Shown here: in pieces, positions 6,326-13,152 of the stretch | Layout of the letters: every line of letters begins with the position of its first letter | How positions within the stretch are numbered: position 1 is the stretch's first letter | From: Pseudomonadota bacterium | GTDB taxonomy: Bacteria; Pseudomonadota; Alphaproteobacteria; Kiloniellales; J153 | NCBI GenBank assembly: GCA_022572105.1 | Contig: JACZWN010000064.1 | Coordinates: forward strand, 1 to 15,439 | Length of the DNA stretch: 15,439 bases | Direction of reading: 5' to 3' | Notes under the pieces: model-generated | What the model was told of the DNA's origin: nothing | Database searches by the model: none | Seen by the model: the letters and a program-made list of their open reading frames with translations, nothing else | Made by a program: the position numbers and the translations under genes

Positions 6326-7369
6326 TTCCTTCGGCAACAGCACCAGCTTGCCGAAGAAGGCTTTCTCCTTGAAGGCGGCCTGCGCCGCGGCGATCTCGGA
6401 CAGCGGATAGGTCGCGGCGACGAGCGGCACGACGCGCCCGGCGGCAATGAGCGCGACCAGGCGGGCGAACTGATCGCGCGTGCCCAGCGTCGAGCCGATC
6501 AGCTCCAGGTGCCTGAGATAGAGCGTGCGCAGGTCGAGCGTGACCAGCGGGCCTGCGATGGCCCCGCAGGTCACGTAGCGCCCCTTCGGCTTGAGCGCGT
6601 TCAAGAGCGCCGGGAACAGCGGGCCGGCGACCACGTCGGCGACCACGTCGACCGCCGCCCGTCCCAGCGCCGCGCCTAGCTGCGCGACCGGATCGCCGGC
6701 CTGACGGGTGAGCACGAGCTCGGCGCCGAGATCGCGCAGCCTCGCCTCCTTGCCGCGGCCGGCCAGGGCGACCACGCGGGCGTCCCGGGCCCTGGCCAGC
6801 TGCACCAACGCCGAGCCGACGCCGCCCGAGGCGCCGGTGACCAGCAGCGTCTCCCCGGCTGCGACCCGGGCCCGGTCGAGCATGCCCTCGGCGGTCAGAT
6901 AGGCGGTCGGGAAGCTGGCCAGCTCGGCGTCGCCGAGGTCACTCTCGATCGCCAGCGCATTGGCCGCCGGCACGGCCACGAACTCGGCGAAGCCGCCGTC
7001 GCGCTCGCTGCCCAGGTAGCCCATGCCGACCAGGCCGTCGCCCAGCTCCGAGTAGAGCACCGGGTTGACGATCACCCGCTCGCCGATGCGCGTCTCGGGC
7101 ACGCCCGCGCCCACGGCCACGATGCGCCCGGCCACGTCGGCCCCCTGGATGCGCGGGAAGGCCATGGGCTCGCGGCGCCAGCCGGAGACGGCCGCAGGAT
7201 CGTCCGCCGACCCATAGGCGCCCTCGCGGGTCCAGATGTCGGTGTTGTTGATGGCGGCCGCGCCGACCTCGATCAGGACCTCGCCCGCGCCCGGCGCGGG
7301 TTCGGCCACGTCCTCGCGGTAGTCGAGCCTCTCCGGCCCGCCGTGACCGGTGAGCAGGACCGCGCGCAT
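6323..7369 (-). CDS. Zinc-type alcohol dehydrogenase / quinone oxidoreductase family protein
   Basis: This is a 348-residue medium-chain dehydrogenase/reductase, presumably a cytoplasmic NAD(P)H-dependent enzyme. It has the GroES-like N-terminal domain with AINNTDIWTREG (39-50) and QGADVAG (75-81), then the Rossmann motif TGASGGVGSALVQLA at about 178-192. The catalytic-zinc Cys/His set and the structural four-cysteine lobe of true alcohol dehydrogenases are missing, which favours a quinone- or enone-reductase type activity. The substrate cannot be read from the sequence. The ATG at 7369 lies 5 nt after the stop of the MaoC-like gene, so the two are co-transcribed and might act on the same acyl or enone intermediate. 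The open frame extends upstream without a stop, but the N-terminus MRAVLLTGHGGPERL is the family start. Confidence 0.88.
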   Translation of the reverse strand: MRAVLLTGHGGPERLDYREDVAEPAPGAGEVLIEVGAAAINNTDIWTREGAYGSADDPAAVSGWRREPMAFPRIQGADVAGRIVAVGAGVPETRIGERVIVNPVLYSELGDGLVGMGYLGSERDGGFAEFVAVPAANALAIESDLGDAELASFPTAYLTAEGMLDRARVAAGETLLVTGASGGVGSALVQLARARDARVVALAGRGKEARLRDLGAELVLTRQAGDPVAQLGAALGRAAVDVVADVVAGPLFPALLNALKPKGRYVTCGAIAGPLVTLDLRTLYLRHLELIGSTLGTRDQFARLVALIAAGRVVPLVAATYPLSEIAAAQAAFKEKAFFGKLVLLPKE

Positions 7370-7374
7370 CGATC

Positions 7375-7836
7375 TCAACCGTCGCCGTCCGCAACCCGTC
7401 GGCGCAGCAGGTGCATGCCGGTCAGGGTCATGACTGTCTCGCCGGTCTGGTTCTTGACCTCCCAGGCCAGGTGCAGGATGCCGCGGTCGGGCTTGGATTT
7501 GGAGGCGCGCACGCTCATGACCTCCACCTCGGTGTGGAGCGTGTCGCCGGGACGCACCGGCTTGAGCCAGCGCAGCTCGTCGAAGCCGGGCGAGCCGATC
7601 GAAGAGTGGTTGATCGCGCCGGCCTGGTAGAGCGAGCGGAAACCGAGCGCGAGCGTTTGGAAGCCGCTGGCGATCAGCCCGCCGAAGGGCGATTTGGCCG
7701 CCGCCTCGCGGTCGATGTGGAACGGCTGCGGGTCGTACATCAGCGCAAAATCGAGAATCTGCGCCTCGCTCACCGTGATGCCGGGACCTACGAAGCGCGC
7801 GCCGACCTCGAAGTCGTCCAGGTACCGCTCGGTCAT
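7375..7836 (-). CDS. MaoC-like (R)-specific hydratase, hotdog fold
   Basis: The 153-residue protein has the hotdog-fold hydratase signature YDPQPFHIDREAAAKSPFGG at residues 34-53, with the catalytic pair D35 and H40. MaoC-like enzymes add water to, or remove it from, trans-2-enoyl-thioesters. Length equals that of single-domain family members. The ATG at 7836 is preceded by a run of G and GAG (GGGGGGGAGC), an excellent Shine-Dalgarno. It is the first gene of a two-gene unit with the oxidoreductase (5 nt gap). The 73-nt gap upstream to the GNAT gene may hold a promoter, but only a weak CATACT -10-like sequence is seen. The acyl substrate is unknown. Confidence 0.9.
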   Translation of the reverse strand: MTERYLDDFEVGARFVGPGITVSEAQILDFALMYDPQPFHIDREAAAKSPFGGLIASGFQTLALGFRSLYQAGAINHSSIGSPGFDELRWLKPVRPGDTLHTEVEVMSVRASKSKPDRGILHLAWEVKNQTGETVMTLTGMHLLRRRVADGDG

Positions 7837-7909
7837 GCTCCCCCCCCTGCAATCTCTGGCGCGGGCGAGTATGCCGATTTCGGAACGCCACCACCAGGAA
7901 GGACGGACG

Positions 7910-8413
7910 CTAGCCAGCGCCGGCCCTCGCCGCCACGCTAAGGTCGAGCTCCAGGTAGCGCACGTCGTCGAGGGGGTTGTCGTAGTAGGCCGGGATCTCG
8001 TGGAAGCCGAGGGTCTGGTAGAGCGCAAGCGCCGCGTCCATGAAGCCGAGGGTGTCGAGGCACAGGGTCCGGTAGCCGGCGCGGCCAGCCGCGGCGATGC
8101 CGGTCTCGGCCAAGCGCCGGCCGAGGCCCAGGCCCCGGAACCCGGGGCGCACCCAAAGCCGCTTCATCTCGCACGCGCCGCCGCCGTGTGGGCGCAAGCC
8201 GACGCAGCCGGCGAGCGCGCCGTCGACGTGGGCGAGCCAGACGCCACCCGCGGGCGGCGCGTAGTTGCCCGGCAGGGTGGCGAGCTCCGCCTCGAAGCCC
8301 TGGAAGCAGAGGTCGACGCCGAGCCAGTCCTGGTACTCGAGGAACAGGGCGCGCAGGACCACCATGTCCTCGGAGCCTTCCGCCGGTTCGATGCCGAGCT
8401 TGCGCTCAGACAC
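7910..8413 (-). CDS. GNAT family N-acetyltransferase
   Basis: The 167-residue protein has the GNAT acetyl-CoA site: beta4 MKRLWVRPGFRG (83-94), then the pyrophosphate loop GLGLGRRLAE in the form R-x-x-G-x-G. Further along are the typical C-terminal YQTLGFHEIPAYYDNP and a final strand VRYLELDL. Such enzymes transfer an acetyl group from acetyl-CoA to an amine; the acceptor is not predictable. It starts with GTG at 8413, inside the last codons of the PhzF-like gene (8-nt overlap), with GTGGGG some 9 nt upstream. Translation is therefore probably coupled to that gene. A later ATG at residue 17 would cut the first strand and is less likely. Confidence 0.9.
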   Translation of the reverse strand: MSERKLGIEPAEGSEDMVVLRALFLEYQDWLGVDLCFQGFEAELATLPGNYAPPAGGVWLAHVDGALAGCVGLRPHGGGACEMKRLWVRPGFRGLGLGRRLAETGIAAAGRAGYRTLCLDTLGFMDAALALYQTLGFHEIPAYYDNPLDDVRYLELDLSVAARAGAG

Positions 8414-9200
8414 GGATGCGCCCCACCATGTAGGGCGCGACCCGCCCCGAGATCAGCACCCGCGCGCCGCGCGCCTCGACCTCGAGCTCGCCGCCGCGCG
8501 CCGAGATCTGGCGCGCGCTCATGCGCGTCTTGCCGAGACGCGTCGCCCAGTAGGGCGTCAGGATGCAGTGCGCCGAGCCGGTTACCGGGTCCTCGGGGAT
8601 GCCGGCCTTGGGCGCGAAGTAGCGCGAGACGAAATCGCAGGACTGGCCCGGCGCGGTGGCGATGACTGCGCGCGTCTCGAGGGCGGCGATTTTGCCCATG
8701 TCGGGCTTGAGCCCGGCAACGTCCGCCTCGCTGGCGAAAACCGCCATCAGTTTCATTTCGTCCCACAGTTCCACGGGCGCGGCGCCCAAGGCCGCCGCCA
8801 CCTCGGCGCTGTCCTCGATGCGTTCGGGCGGCAGGGCCGGGAAATCCATGGTGTAAATCTCGCCCTCGCGGGTCACCGTGAGCGGCCCGCTGCGCGAGTG
8901 GAAGCGGACCTCGGTGCGGCCATTGTCCAGATAGTTGGCGATGACGTAGGCGCTGCCGAGCGTCGCGTGGCCGCAGAGGTCGACCTCGTAGGCGGGGGTG
9001 AACCAGCGCAGGTCGTAGTCCGCGCCGCGCTTCACGAAGAACGCGGTCTCGGAGAGGTTGTTCTCGACCGCGATGGCCTGCAGGACCTCGTCGGGCAGCC
9101 AGTCGTCGAGCGGACAGACCGCCGCCGGGTTGCCGGCGAAAACGCGCGCGGCGAAGGCGTCGACCTGATAGATCGGAACCTCGGTGGTTTGCTTGGTCAT
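8406..9200 (-). CDS. PhzF family isomerase/epimerase
   Basis: The 264-residue protein belongs to the PhzF/diaminopimelate-epimerase-like fold, with two similar halves. Visible signatures are the N-terminal YQVDAFAARVFAGNPAAVC, the catalytic glutamate E51 in NNLSETAFF, GHATLGSAYV (77-86) facing the cleft, and EDPVTGSAHC (203-212) in the second half. PhzF itself isomerises dihydro-3-hydroxyanthranilate in phenazine synthesis, but no phenazine gene is near. This is probably one of the many housekeeping family members of unknown substrate. ATG at 9200 has GGAG 8 nt upstream; a GTG three codons earlier lacks that spacing. The stop overlaps the GNAT gene, and the EamA gene ends 30 nt upstream, fitting an operon. 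Confidence 0.92.
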   Translation of the reverse strand: MTKQTTEVPIYQVDAFAARVFAGNPAAVCPLDDWLPDEVLQAIAVENNLSETAFFVKRGADYDLRWFTPAYEVDLCGHATLGSAYVIANYLDNGRTEVRFHSRSGPLTVTREGEIYTMDFPALPPERIEDSAEVAAALGAAPVELWDEMKLMAVFASEADVAGLKPDMGKIAALETRAVIATAPGQSCDFVSRYFAPKAGIPEDPVTGSAHCILTPYWATRLGKTRMSARQISARGGELEVEARGARVLISGRVAPYMVGRIRV

Positions 9201-9230
9201 GCTTCTCACTCCAAAACGTATTGCATGGTT

Positions 9231-10109
9231 TCACGCCCTGCCGCGGGCGAGCGCGACGCCGGCCAGAATCGCGGCGGCGGCGACCACCATGGCCCAGGTC
9301 AGCGCCTCGCCCAGGAGGGCGACCGCGAGCACCAGACCGACCAGCGGCTGGGCGAACTGCGCCAGGCCGGTGCGCCCGATGCCGCCGCGCCCGAGCGCCC
9401 AATACCAGGCGGCGTAGGCGACGATCGAGGAGGCGAGCGCCAGATAGAGCACCGCGGTCCAGGCGGTGGCGCCGGCGCCGGCCAGGTTGTCCGGCGACAG
9501 GACGAAGGGCAGGACCGGGAGCAAGGCGATGCTGCCGAGCACCAGGCCCCATAGCGTGACCGGCCAGGTCCCGGCCTCGCGCGCCGCGCGCGCGCCGGTC
9601 ACGTAACCGGCCGCCGCGGCCACCGCGGAGCCGAGGACCAGGAGATCCCCCAGGGAACTCCCATCGCTCAGGCTCGGATCGAAGCGCTCGCCGACGAGCA
9701 CGGCGGTGCCGGCCAGCGCCACGGCGCCGCCCAGCCACCAGCGCCCACCCGGCGCCCGGCGCTCCAGGAGCGCGGCGATGAGGCCGGTCAGGACCGGCAG
9801 GACGCCGAGCAGCAGGGCGCCGTGGCCGGCCGTGGTGAGCTTGAGGCCGAGGCTGAAGAGCAAGGGAAAAATCACGAAGCCGCCGAGCGCCGAGACCGCC
9901 AGATAGGCGCGCCCCTCGCGGCTCGCGGGCGGCTTCAGGCGACCGAGAACGATGAGCGGCAGCGCCACGACCGCGGCCAACAGGGTGCGCAGCAGGCCGA
10001 CGGCGAGGGGCTCGATCTCGGCGACCGCCAGCTTGGTCACGATCGGGGTCGCGCCCCACAGCACGACGGCGCCGTAGGCGGCCGCGAAGACCGCCATTTG
10101 CCGCCCCAT
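9231..10109 (-). CDS. EamA (DMT superfamily) transporter, 10 membrane helices
   Basis: The 292-residue inner-membrane protein has two EamA repeats (about residues 8-137 and 150-287) and about ten hydrophobic helices. Family features include the N-terminal YGAVVLWGATPIVTKLA, AGHGALLLGVLPVLTGLIAA late in the first repeat, and ALASSIVAYAAWYWALG in the second. EamA proteins are mostly metabolite exporters or drug/amino-acid carriers, and the substrate is not readable here. The ATG at 10109 has GAGGGC 7 nt upstream; the ATG four codons further in is an alternative. It precedes the PhzF-like gene by 30 nt and follows the DUF1330 gene by 85 nt on the same strand. Confidence 0.92.
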   Translation of the reverse strand: MGRQMAVFAAAYGAVVLWGATPIVTKLAVAEIEPLAVGLLRTLLAAVVALPLIVLGRLKPPASREGRAYLAVSALGGFVIFPLLFSLGLKLTTAGHGALLLGVLPVLTGLIAALLERRAPGGRWWLGGAVALAGTAVLVGERFDPSLSDGSSLGDLLVLGSAVAAAAGYVTGARAAREAGTWPVTLWGLVLGSIALLPVLPFVLSPDNLAGAGATAWTAVLYLALASSIVAYAAWYWALGRGGIGRTGLAQFAQPLVGLVLAVALLGEALTWAMVVAAAAILAGVALARGRA

Positions 10110-10194
10110 GGCCGCGCCCTCGCTGGTCGCTACCGTCGTCGAAGTCCCATAGCGTCCATCCCATCCAGGCCATCCGAGCCGCACCCAGCGGCAC

Positions 10195-10482
10195 TCAGAC
10201 GCCCTCGACCGCGATGAACTGCGCGCTCGCCGCGCCCGCGCGCAGCTTGGCGGCCGCGGTGTATTCCTCGGAGCCGTAGAAGACCTTGGCCTGGTCCAAG
10301 GACGGAAACTCGAGCACCACGATGCGGTCTTTCTCTTCCGGGCCTTCGAGCGTGACCGTCTCGCCGCCGCGGACGATGAAACGGCCGCCGTATTGCGCGA
10401 CCACGTCCGGCGTGGCCTTGGCGTATTCCTTGTACTGCTCCATGTCGGTGACGTGCATGCGGACGATGATGTAGGCTGCCAT
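10195..10482 (-). CDS. DUF1330 family protein
   Basis: This small 95-residue cytoplasmic protein has the ferredoxin-like DUF1330 pattern: AAYIIVRMHVTDMEQYKEYA at the start, YGGRFIVRGGETVTLEG in the middle, RIVVLEFPSLDQAKVFYGSEEY and a short tail. Length is typical. The molecular function is not established; the fold is that of the dimeric alpha/beta-barrel group. The ATG at 10482 has GGGGAGG 6 nt upstream. The gene sits between the DUF1127 gene (52 nt upstream) and the EamA gene on the same strand, so read-through from either is possible. Confidence 0.92.
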   Translation of the reverse strand: MAAYIIVRMHVTDMEQYKEYAKATPDVVAQYGGRFIVRGGETVTLEGPEEKDRIVVLEFPSLDQAKVFYGSEEYTAAAKLRAGAASAQFIAVEGV

Positions 10483-10534
10483 TGGATCCTCCCCCTATCG
10501 AAGCCGTACCCTTCCGGCACCGCCTACCAACCTG

Positions 10535-10780
10535 TCAGGCCTGCCAGAACGGCTTGCGCAACTCCAGACCGACCTCGGCCCGGCTCAGGCCGACATCCTT
10601 CAGCATCCTAGCATCGAGTTGCGCCAGCGCACGGCGCTGCTGGTCCCGCTCCTGCCAGATCAGCAAGGTCTCGAAGGCCTGCGCGGCGATCTGACCGAGC
10701 CGCGCGGCCACGGATGGCGCGGTCACCCGTCCCAGCCTAAGGGGCGAATACGGTATCCGTCGCCGCATTATTGTATGCAT
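10535..10780 (-). CDS. DUF1127 (YjiS-like) small protein
   Basis: The 81-residue protein carries the DUF1127 motif at its C-terminal half: WQERDQQRRALAQLDARML, then KDVGLSRAEVGLELRKPFW. DUF1127 proteins in alphaproteobacteria have been tied to RNA-binding and small-molecule or stress responses in some species. The role of this one is unknown. The ATG at 10780 follows GGAGG by 5 nt. It is divergent from the MocR-type regulator with a 95-nt AT-rich gap. E. coli yjiS (DUF1127) and yjiR (MocR-like) are likewise adjacent, as I recall, so regulation by that neighbour is a reasonable inference. Confidence 0.88.
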   Translation of the reverse strand: MHTIMRRRIPYSPLRLGRVTAPSVAARLGQIAAQAFETLLIWQERDQQRRALAQLDARMLKDVGLSRAEVGLELRKPFWQA

Positions 10781-10803
10781 TCAATCCTCCTACTCGTAGA
10801 ATT

Positions 10804-10826
10804 TGATTGCAATGATTGTCTTGATT
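10804..10826. promoter_or_regulatory. Three TGATT direct repeats with 9-bp period (candidate MocR operator)
   Basis: TGATT occurs at 10804, 10813 and 10822, each 9 nt apart, and an 8-bp palindrome ATTGCAAT (10806-10813) joins the first two. The third copy is inside the -35 hexamer of the MocR promoter. MocR regulators such as GabR and PdxR bind short direct repeats near their own promoters, so this is a plausible binding site for both divergent genes. Confidence 0.45.
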
Positions 10827-10850
10827 TGTTAGATAGTGTCTCCCTATAAA
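10821..10850 (+). promoter_or_regulatory. Candidate promoter of the MocR-type gene
   Basis: TTGATT (10821-10826) and TATAAA (10845-10850) are 18 nt apart, in the most AT-rich intergenic stretch of the window. The predicted start near 10857 leaves only about 19 nt before the ATG at 10876, with no Shine-Dalgarno visible. Confidence 0.5.
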
Positions 10851-10867
10851 ACGAGTCAATTCAAACA

Positions 10868-10882
10868 TTGTCACCATGACAA
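10868..10882. repeat. Palindrome spanning the MocR start codon
   Basis: TTGTCA (10868-10873), CCA, TGACAA (10877-10882): a perfect 6-bp inverted repeat centred on the start codon at 10876. It could be an operator for roadblock-type repression or a small mRNA hairpin hiding the start; a 3-nt loop makes the RNA hairpin possible but weak. Confidence 0.4.
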
Positions 10883-12270
10883 ATTGGCAACCCGACCTGG
10901 AAGGCCGTTCCGGGCCGCGCTACGCCGCCATCGCCGACGCGCTCGCCGCCGAGGTCGCCGCCGGCCGCTTCAAGCCCGGCGAGCGCCTGCCGACCCACCG
11001 GGATCTGGCCTGGCGGCTCGGGGTCACCGTGGGCACCGTGAGCCGCGCCTACGCCGAGGCCGAGCGGCGCGGCCTGGTGAGCGGCGAGGTCGGGCGCGGC
11101 ACCTACGTGCGCGGACCGCAACGTCCCGAGTCGTACTTCGTTCATGACCGGCGCGACGCGGACCCGGCGGCTATCGATCTCGGCGTCGCCGTTCCCCCGC
11201 CGGGCGCGAGCGACGGCTTCCTGGGACCGGCCCTGGAGGCGCTGGCCAAGGACCCGCAGGCCGCCGCCCTGCTCGGCTATCAACCCGCCGCCGGCAAGCT
11301 CGAGCATCGCGCCGCCGGCGCCGAGTGGCTGGCGCGCCGCGGGTTCGAGGTGGCGCCGGAGCGGGTCATCGTGACCAACGGCGGCAACCACGGCATCGCG
11401 GTCGCGCTCGCGGCCACGACGCGCCCGGGCGACCGGGTCCTGATCGAGCGCCTGAGCTACGCCGTGATCCATCCGATCGCGCGCATGCTCGGGCTGCGCC
11501 TGGAAGGCATCGCCATGGACCAGCACGGCGTCCGGCCCGAGGCGGTCGAGGCGGCCTGCCGCACCAGCGACGCGCGGGCGCTGTACTGCATTCCGACCCT
11601 GCAGAACCCGACCACGGCGGTCATGCCCGAGGCCCGCCGGCGCGCCATAGCCGAGGTCGCCGAACGCCACGACCTGGCGGTCCTGGAGGACGATATCTTC
11701 GCGCTGCTCGCCGAGTCGCCGCCATCGCCGATCGCCCGATTCGCGCCGGAGCGAACCTATTACATCACCAGCCTGTCGAAGACTCTTGCCCCCGGCCTGC
11801 GCGTCGGATACGTGGCCGGGCCGGCGGACGCCGTCGAGAACCTCGCCGGCGCGGTGCGCGCGACCTGCATGATGGCCTCGCCGATACCGGCGGAGATCGC
11901 CAGCCGCTGGATCCGCGACGGCACGGCCGAGCGCATCCTCGAGGCCACCCGGCGCGAGTTGGACCGGCGGCGGACGCGCGCCTTGGAGATCCTGGACGCC
12001 TGGCACCTGGACTGCCCGCCCGGCAGCCCATTCGCCTGGCTGCACCTGCCCGAGCCGTGGCGCGCGGTGGATTTCACGGCCGCGGCCAAACGCCGGGGCG
12101 TCATCGTCGCGCCGGCCGAGGCCTTCGCGGTGGGACGTGGAGAGGTGCCGCACGGGGTGCGCATCGGCCTCGGGCCGCCGCGGGACCGCGGCCTCCTCGA
12201 GCAGGCGTTGCAGCGGCTCGCGGACCTGCTCCGCGACGGCCTGGACAAGAGCTTCGGCACGATCGTCTAG
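10876..12270 (+). CDS. MocR-type PLP-dependent transcriptional regulator (GntR HTH + aminotransferase fold)
   Basis: The 464-residue protein has an N-terminal GntR winged HTH (about 15-80: GERLPTHRDLAWRLGVTVGT, SRAYAEAERRGLVSGEVGRG) and a linker. A fold-type I aminotransferase domain follows from about 105. In that domain, N244 (QNPT), D272 or D273 (EDDIF) and the PLP lysine K302 (SLSKTLAPGLRVGY) are all kept, so cofactor binding is likely. Family members (GabR, PdxR, TauR, E. coli YjiR) sense an amine or vitamer through PLP and control a neighbouring gene. The natural candidate target is the divergent DUF1127 gene. The start at 10876 gives the usual short N-terminus but has no ribosome site, so expression may be low or from a near-leaderless mRNA. 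The effector is not predictable. Confidence 0.93.
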   Translation: MTNWQPDLEGRSGPRYAAIADALAAEVAAGRFKPGERLPTHRDLAWRLGVTVGTVSRAYAEAERRGLVSGEVGRGTYVRGPQRPESYFVHDRRDADPAAIDLGVAVPPPGASDGFLGPALEALAKDPQAAALLGYQPAAGKLEHRAAGAEWLARRGFEVAPERVIVTNGGNHGIAVALAATTRPGDRVLIERLSYAVIHPIARMLGLRLEGIAMDQHGVRPEAVEAACRTSDARALYCIPTLQNPTTAVMPEARRRAIAEVAERHDLAVLEDDIFALLAESPPSPIARFAPERTYYITSLSKTLAPGLRVGYVAGPADAVENLAGAVRATCMMASPIPAEIASRWIRDGTAERILEATRRELDRRRTRALEILDAWHLDCPPGSPFAWLHLPEPWRAVDFTAAAKRRGVIVAPAEAFAVGRGEVPHGVRIGLGPPRDRGLLEQALQRLADLLRDGLDKSFGTIV

Positions 12271-12276
12271 GGGGCG

Positions 12277-12299
12277 GCGCGGGGCGCACACCCCCGCGC
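12277..12299. terminator. GC hairpin between convergent MocR gene and thiD
   Basis: GCGCGGGG (12277-12284) pairs perfectly with CCCCGCGC (12292-12299) across a 7-nt loop, in the 39-nt gap between two convergent stops. No U tract follows on either strand, so it is at best a bidirectional barrier or a processing hairpin rather than a classical intrinsic terminator. Confidence 0.5.
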
Positions 12300-12309
12300 G
12301 CGGATCGAC

Positions 12310-13119
12310 TCATTCGCCACCGTCGAAGGGGCGCACGGTGTGGCCGTGGTTGACCGGCCCGTGGCCCCGTCCCAGGCCGGGCGCCGTGCGCAGCGCCTCC
12401 TGCAGGTAGGCCCGGGCGCGGACGACCGCGGCGCGCAGCGCCAAGCCCTGGGCGAGCCCGGTGGCGATCGCCGAGGCCAGGGTGCAGCCGGTGCCGTGGG
12501 TGTGCGGCGTCTCGATGCGCGGGCTGGCGAAGGTCTCGTGGCCGTCGCTGGTCGCGAGCACGTCGGTCACCGTCTCACCGTCCAGGTGCCCGCCCTTGAC
12601 CAGCACCGCGTCCGGGCCCAGGTCCAAGAGATCGTAGGCGGCCTCGACCATGCCCGCGACATCGGCGATTTGCCGGCCGACCAGGCGCTCGGCCTCGGGC
12701 GCGTTGGGGGTCAGCACCGTCGCGCGCGGCGCGAGCCGGTTCCTGAGCGTCTCGACCGCGCCGGCCTCGAGCAGGGAATCGCCGCTCTGGGCCACCATGA
12801 CCGGATCGACCACCACGGGGACCTCGGGCGCCAGCGTTGCCAGCTCGGCGCAGACCGCCTCGATCACCGCGGCGTCGTGCAGCATGCCGGTCTTGAGCGC
12901 ATCGGCCCCGATGTCGTCGAGCACGACCCGCATCTGCTGCCGGATGAAGGCGGGTTCGATTCCGACCACGCCGAACACGCCTTGGGTGTTCTGGGCGGTC
13001 AGCGCGGTCACCGCGGTCATGGCATAGCCGCCCAGCGCGGTTACCGTCTTGATGTCGGCCTGGATGCCGGCGCCGCCGCCCGAATCCGAGCCGGCCACGA
13101 TGAGCACGCGCGCGGTCAT
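12310..13119 (-). CDS. thiD: Hydroxymethylpyrimidine/phosphomethylpyrimidine kinase ThiD
   Basis: ThiD phosphorylates hydroxymethylpyrimidine and then its monophosphate with ATP, giving the pyrimidine half of thiamine. The 269-residue protein has the ribokinase-like fold with VAGSDSGGGAGIQADIKT at the N-terminus and TALTAQNTQGV (substrate pocket). VDPVMVAQSG, LTPNAPEAERL and the anion-hole/catalytic loop HTHGTGCTLASAIA (about 205-218) complete it; the aspartate-equivalent position reads GTGC with the cysteine of ThiD enzymes. The length matches the family (about 265). The ATG at 13119 is preceded by GGAG 7 nt upstream, which lies in a duplicated 13-bp unit. It lies 33 nt after glmM on the same strand, as in several alphaproteobacteria. 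Confidence 0.95.
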   Translation of the reverse strand: MTARVLIVAGSDSGGGAGIQADIKTVTALGGYAMTAVTALTAQNTQGVFGVVGIEPAFIRQQMRVVLDDIGADALKTGMLHDAAVIEAVCAELATLAPEVPVVVDPVMVAQSGDSLLEAGAVETLRNRLAPRATVLTPNAPEAERLVGRQIADVAGMVEAAYDLLDLGPDAVLVKGGHLDGETVTDVLATSDGHETFASPRIETPHTHGTGCTLASAIATGLAQGLALRAAVVRARAYLQEALRTAPGLGRGHGPVNHGHTVRPFDGGE

Positions 13120-13145
13120 GGGCGTTCTCCGGGGGCGTTCTCCGG
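13120..13145. repeat. 13-bp tandem duplication carrying the thiD ribosome site
   Basis: GGGCGTTCTCCGG occurs twice with no gap, at 13120-13132 and 13133-13145 (minus strand CCGGAGAACGCCC twice). Each copy has a GGAG. The copy next to the thiD ATG gives ideal 7-nt spacing, and the second lies 13 nt further up. Its perfect identity suggests a recent slippage event. Confidence 0.85.
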
Positions 13146-13152
13146 CGCGCCG

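Noticed and set aside
7370..7894. N-terminal extension of the oxidoreductase
   Set aside because: It overlaps the MaoC-like gene in another frame; the family N-terminus begins at the ATG at 7369.
8164..10194. Very long minus-strand frame through GNAT, PhzF and EamA genes
   Set aside because: The other minus-strand frame gives three clear families with proper starts; this frame is Arg/Pro-rich without any motif.
10804..10830. Possible CRISPR-like or iteron array
   Set aside because: The unit is only 5 nt with 9-nt spacing and three copies; an operator is more sensible, and no cas or rep gene is present.
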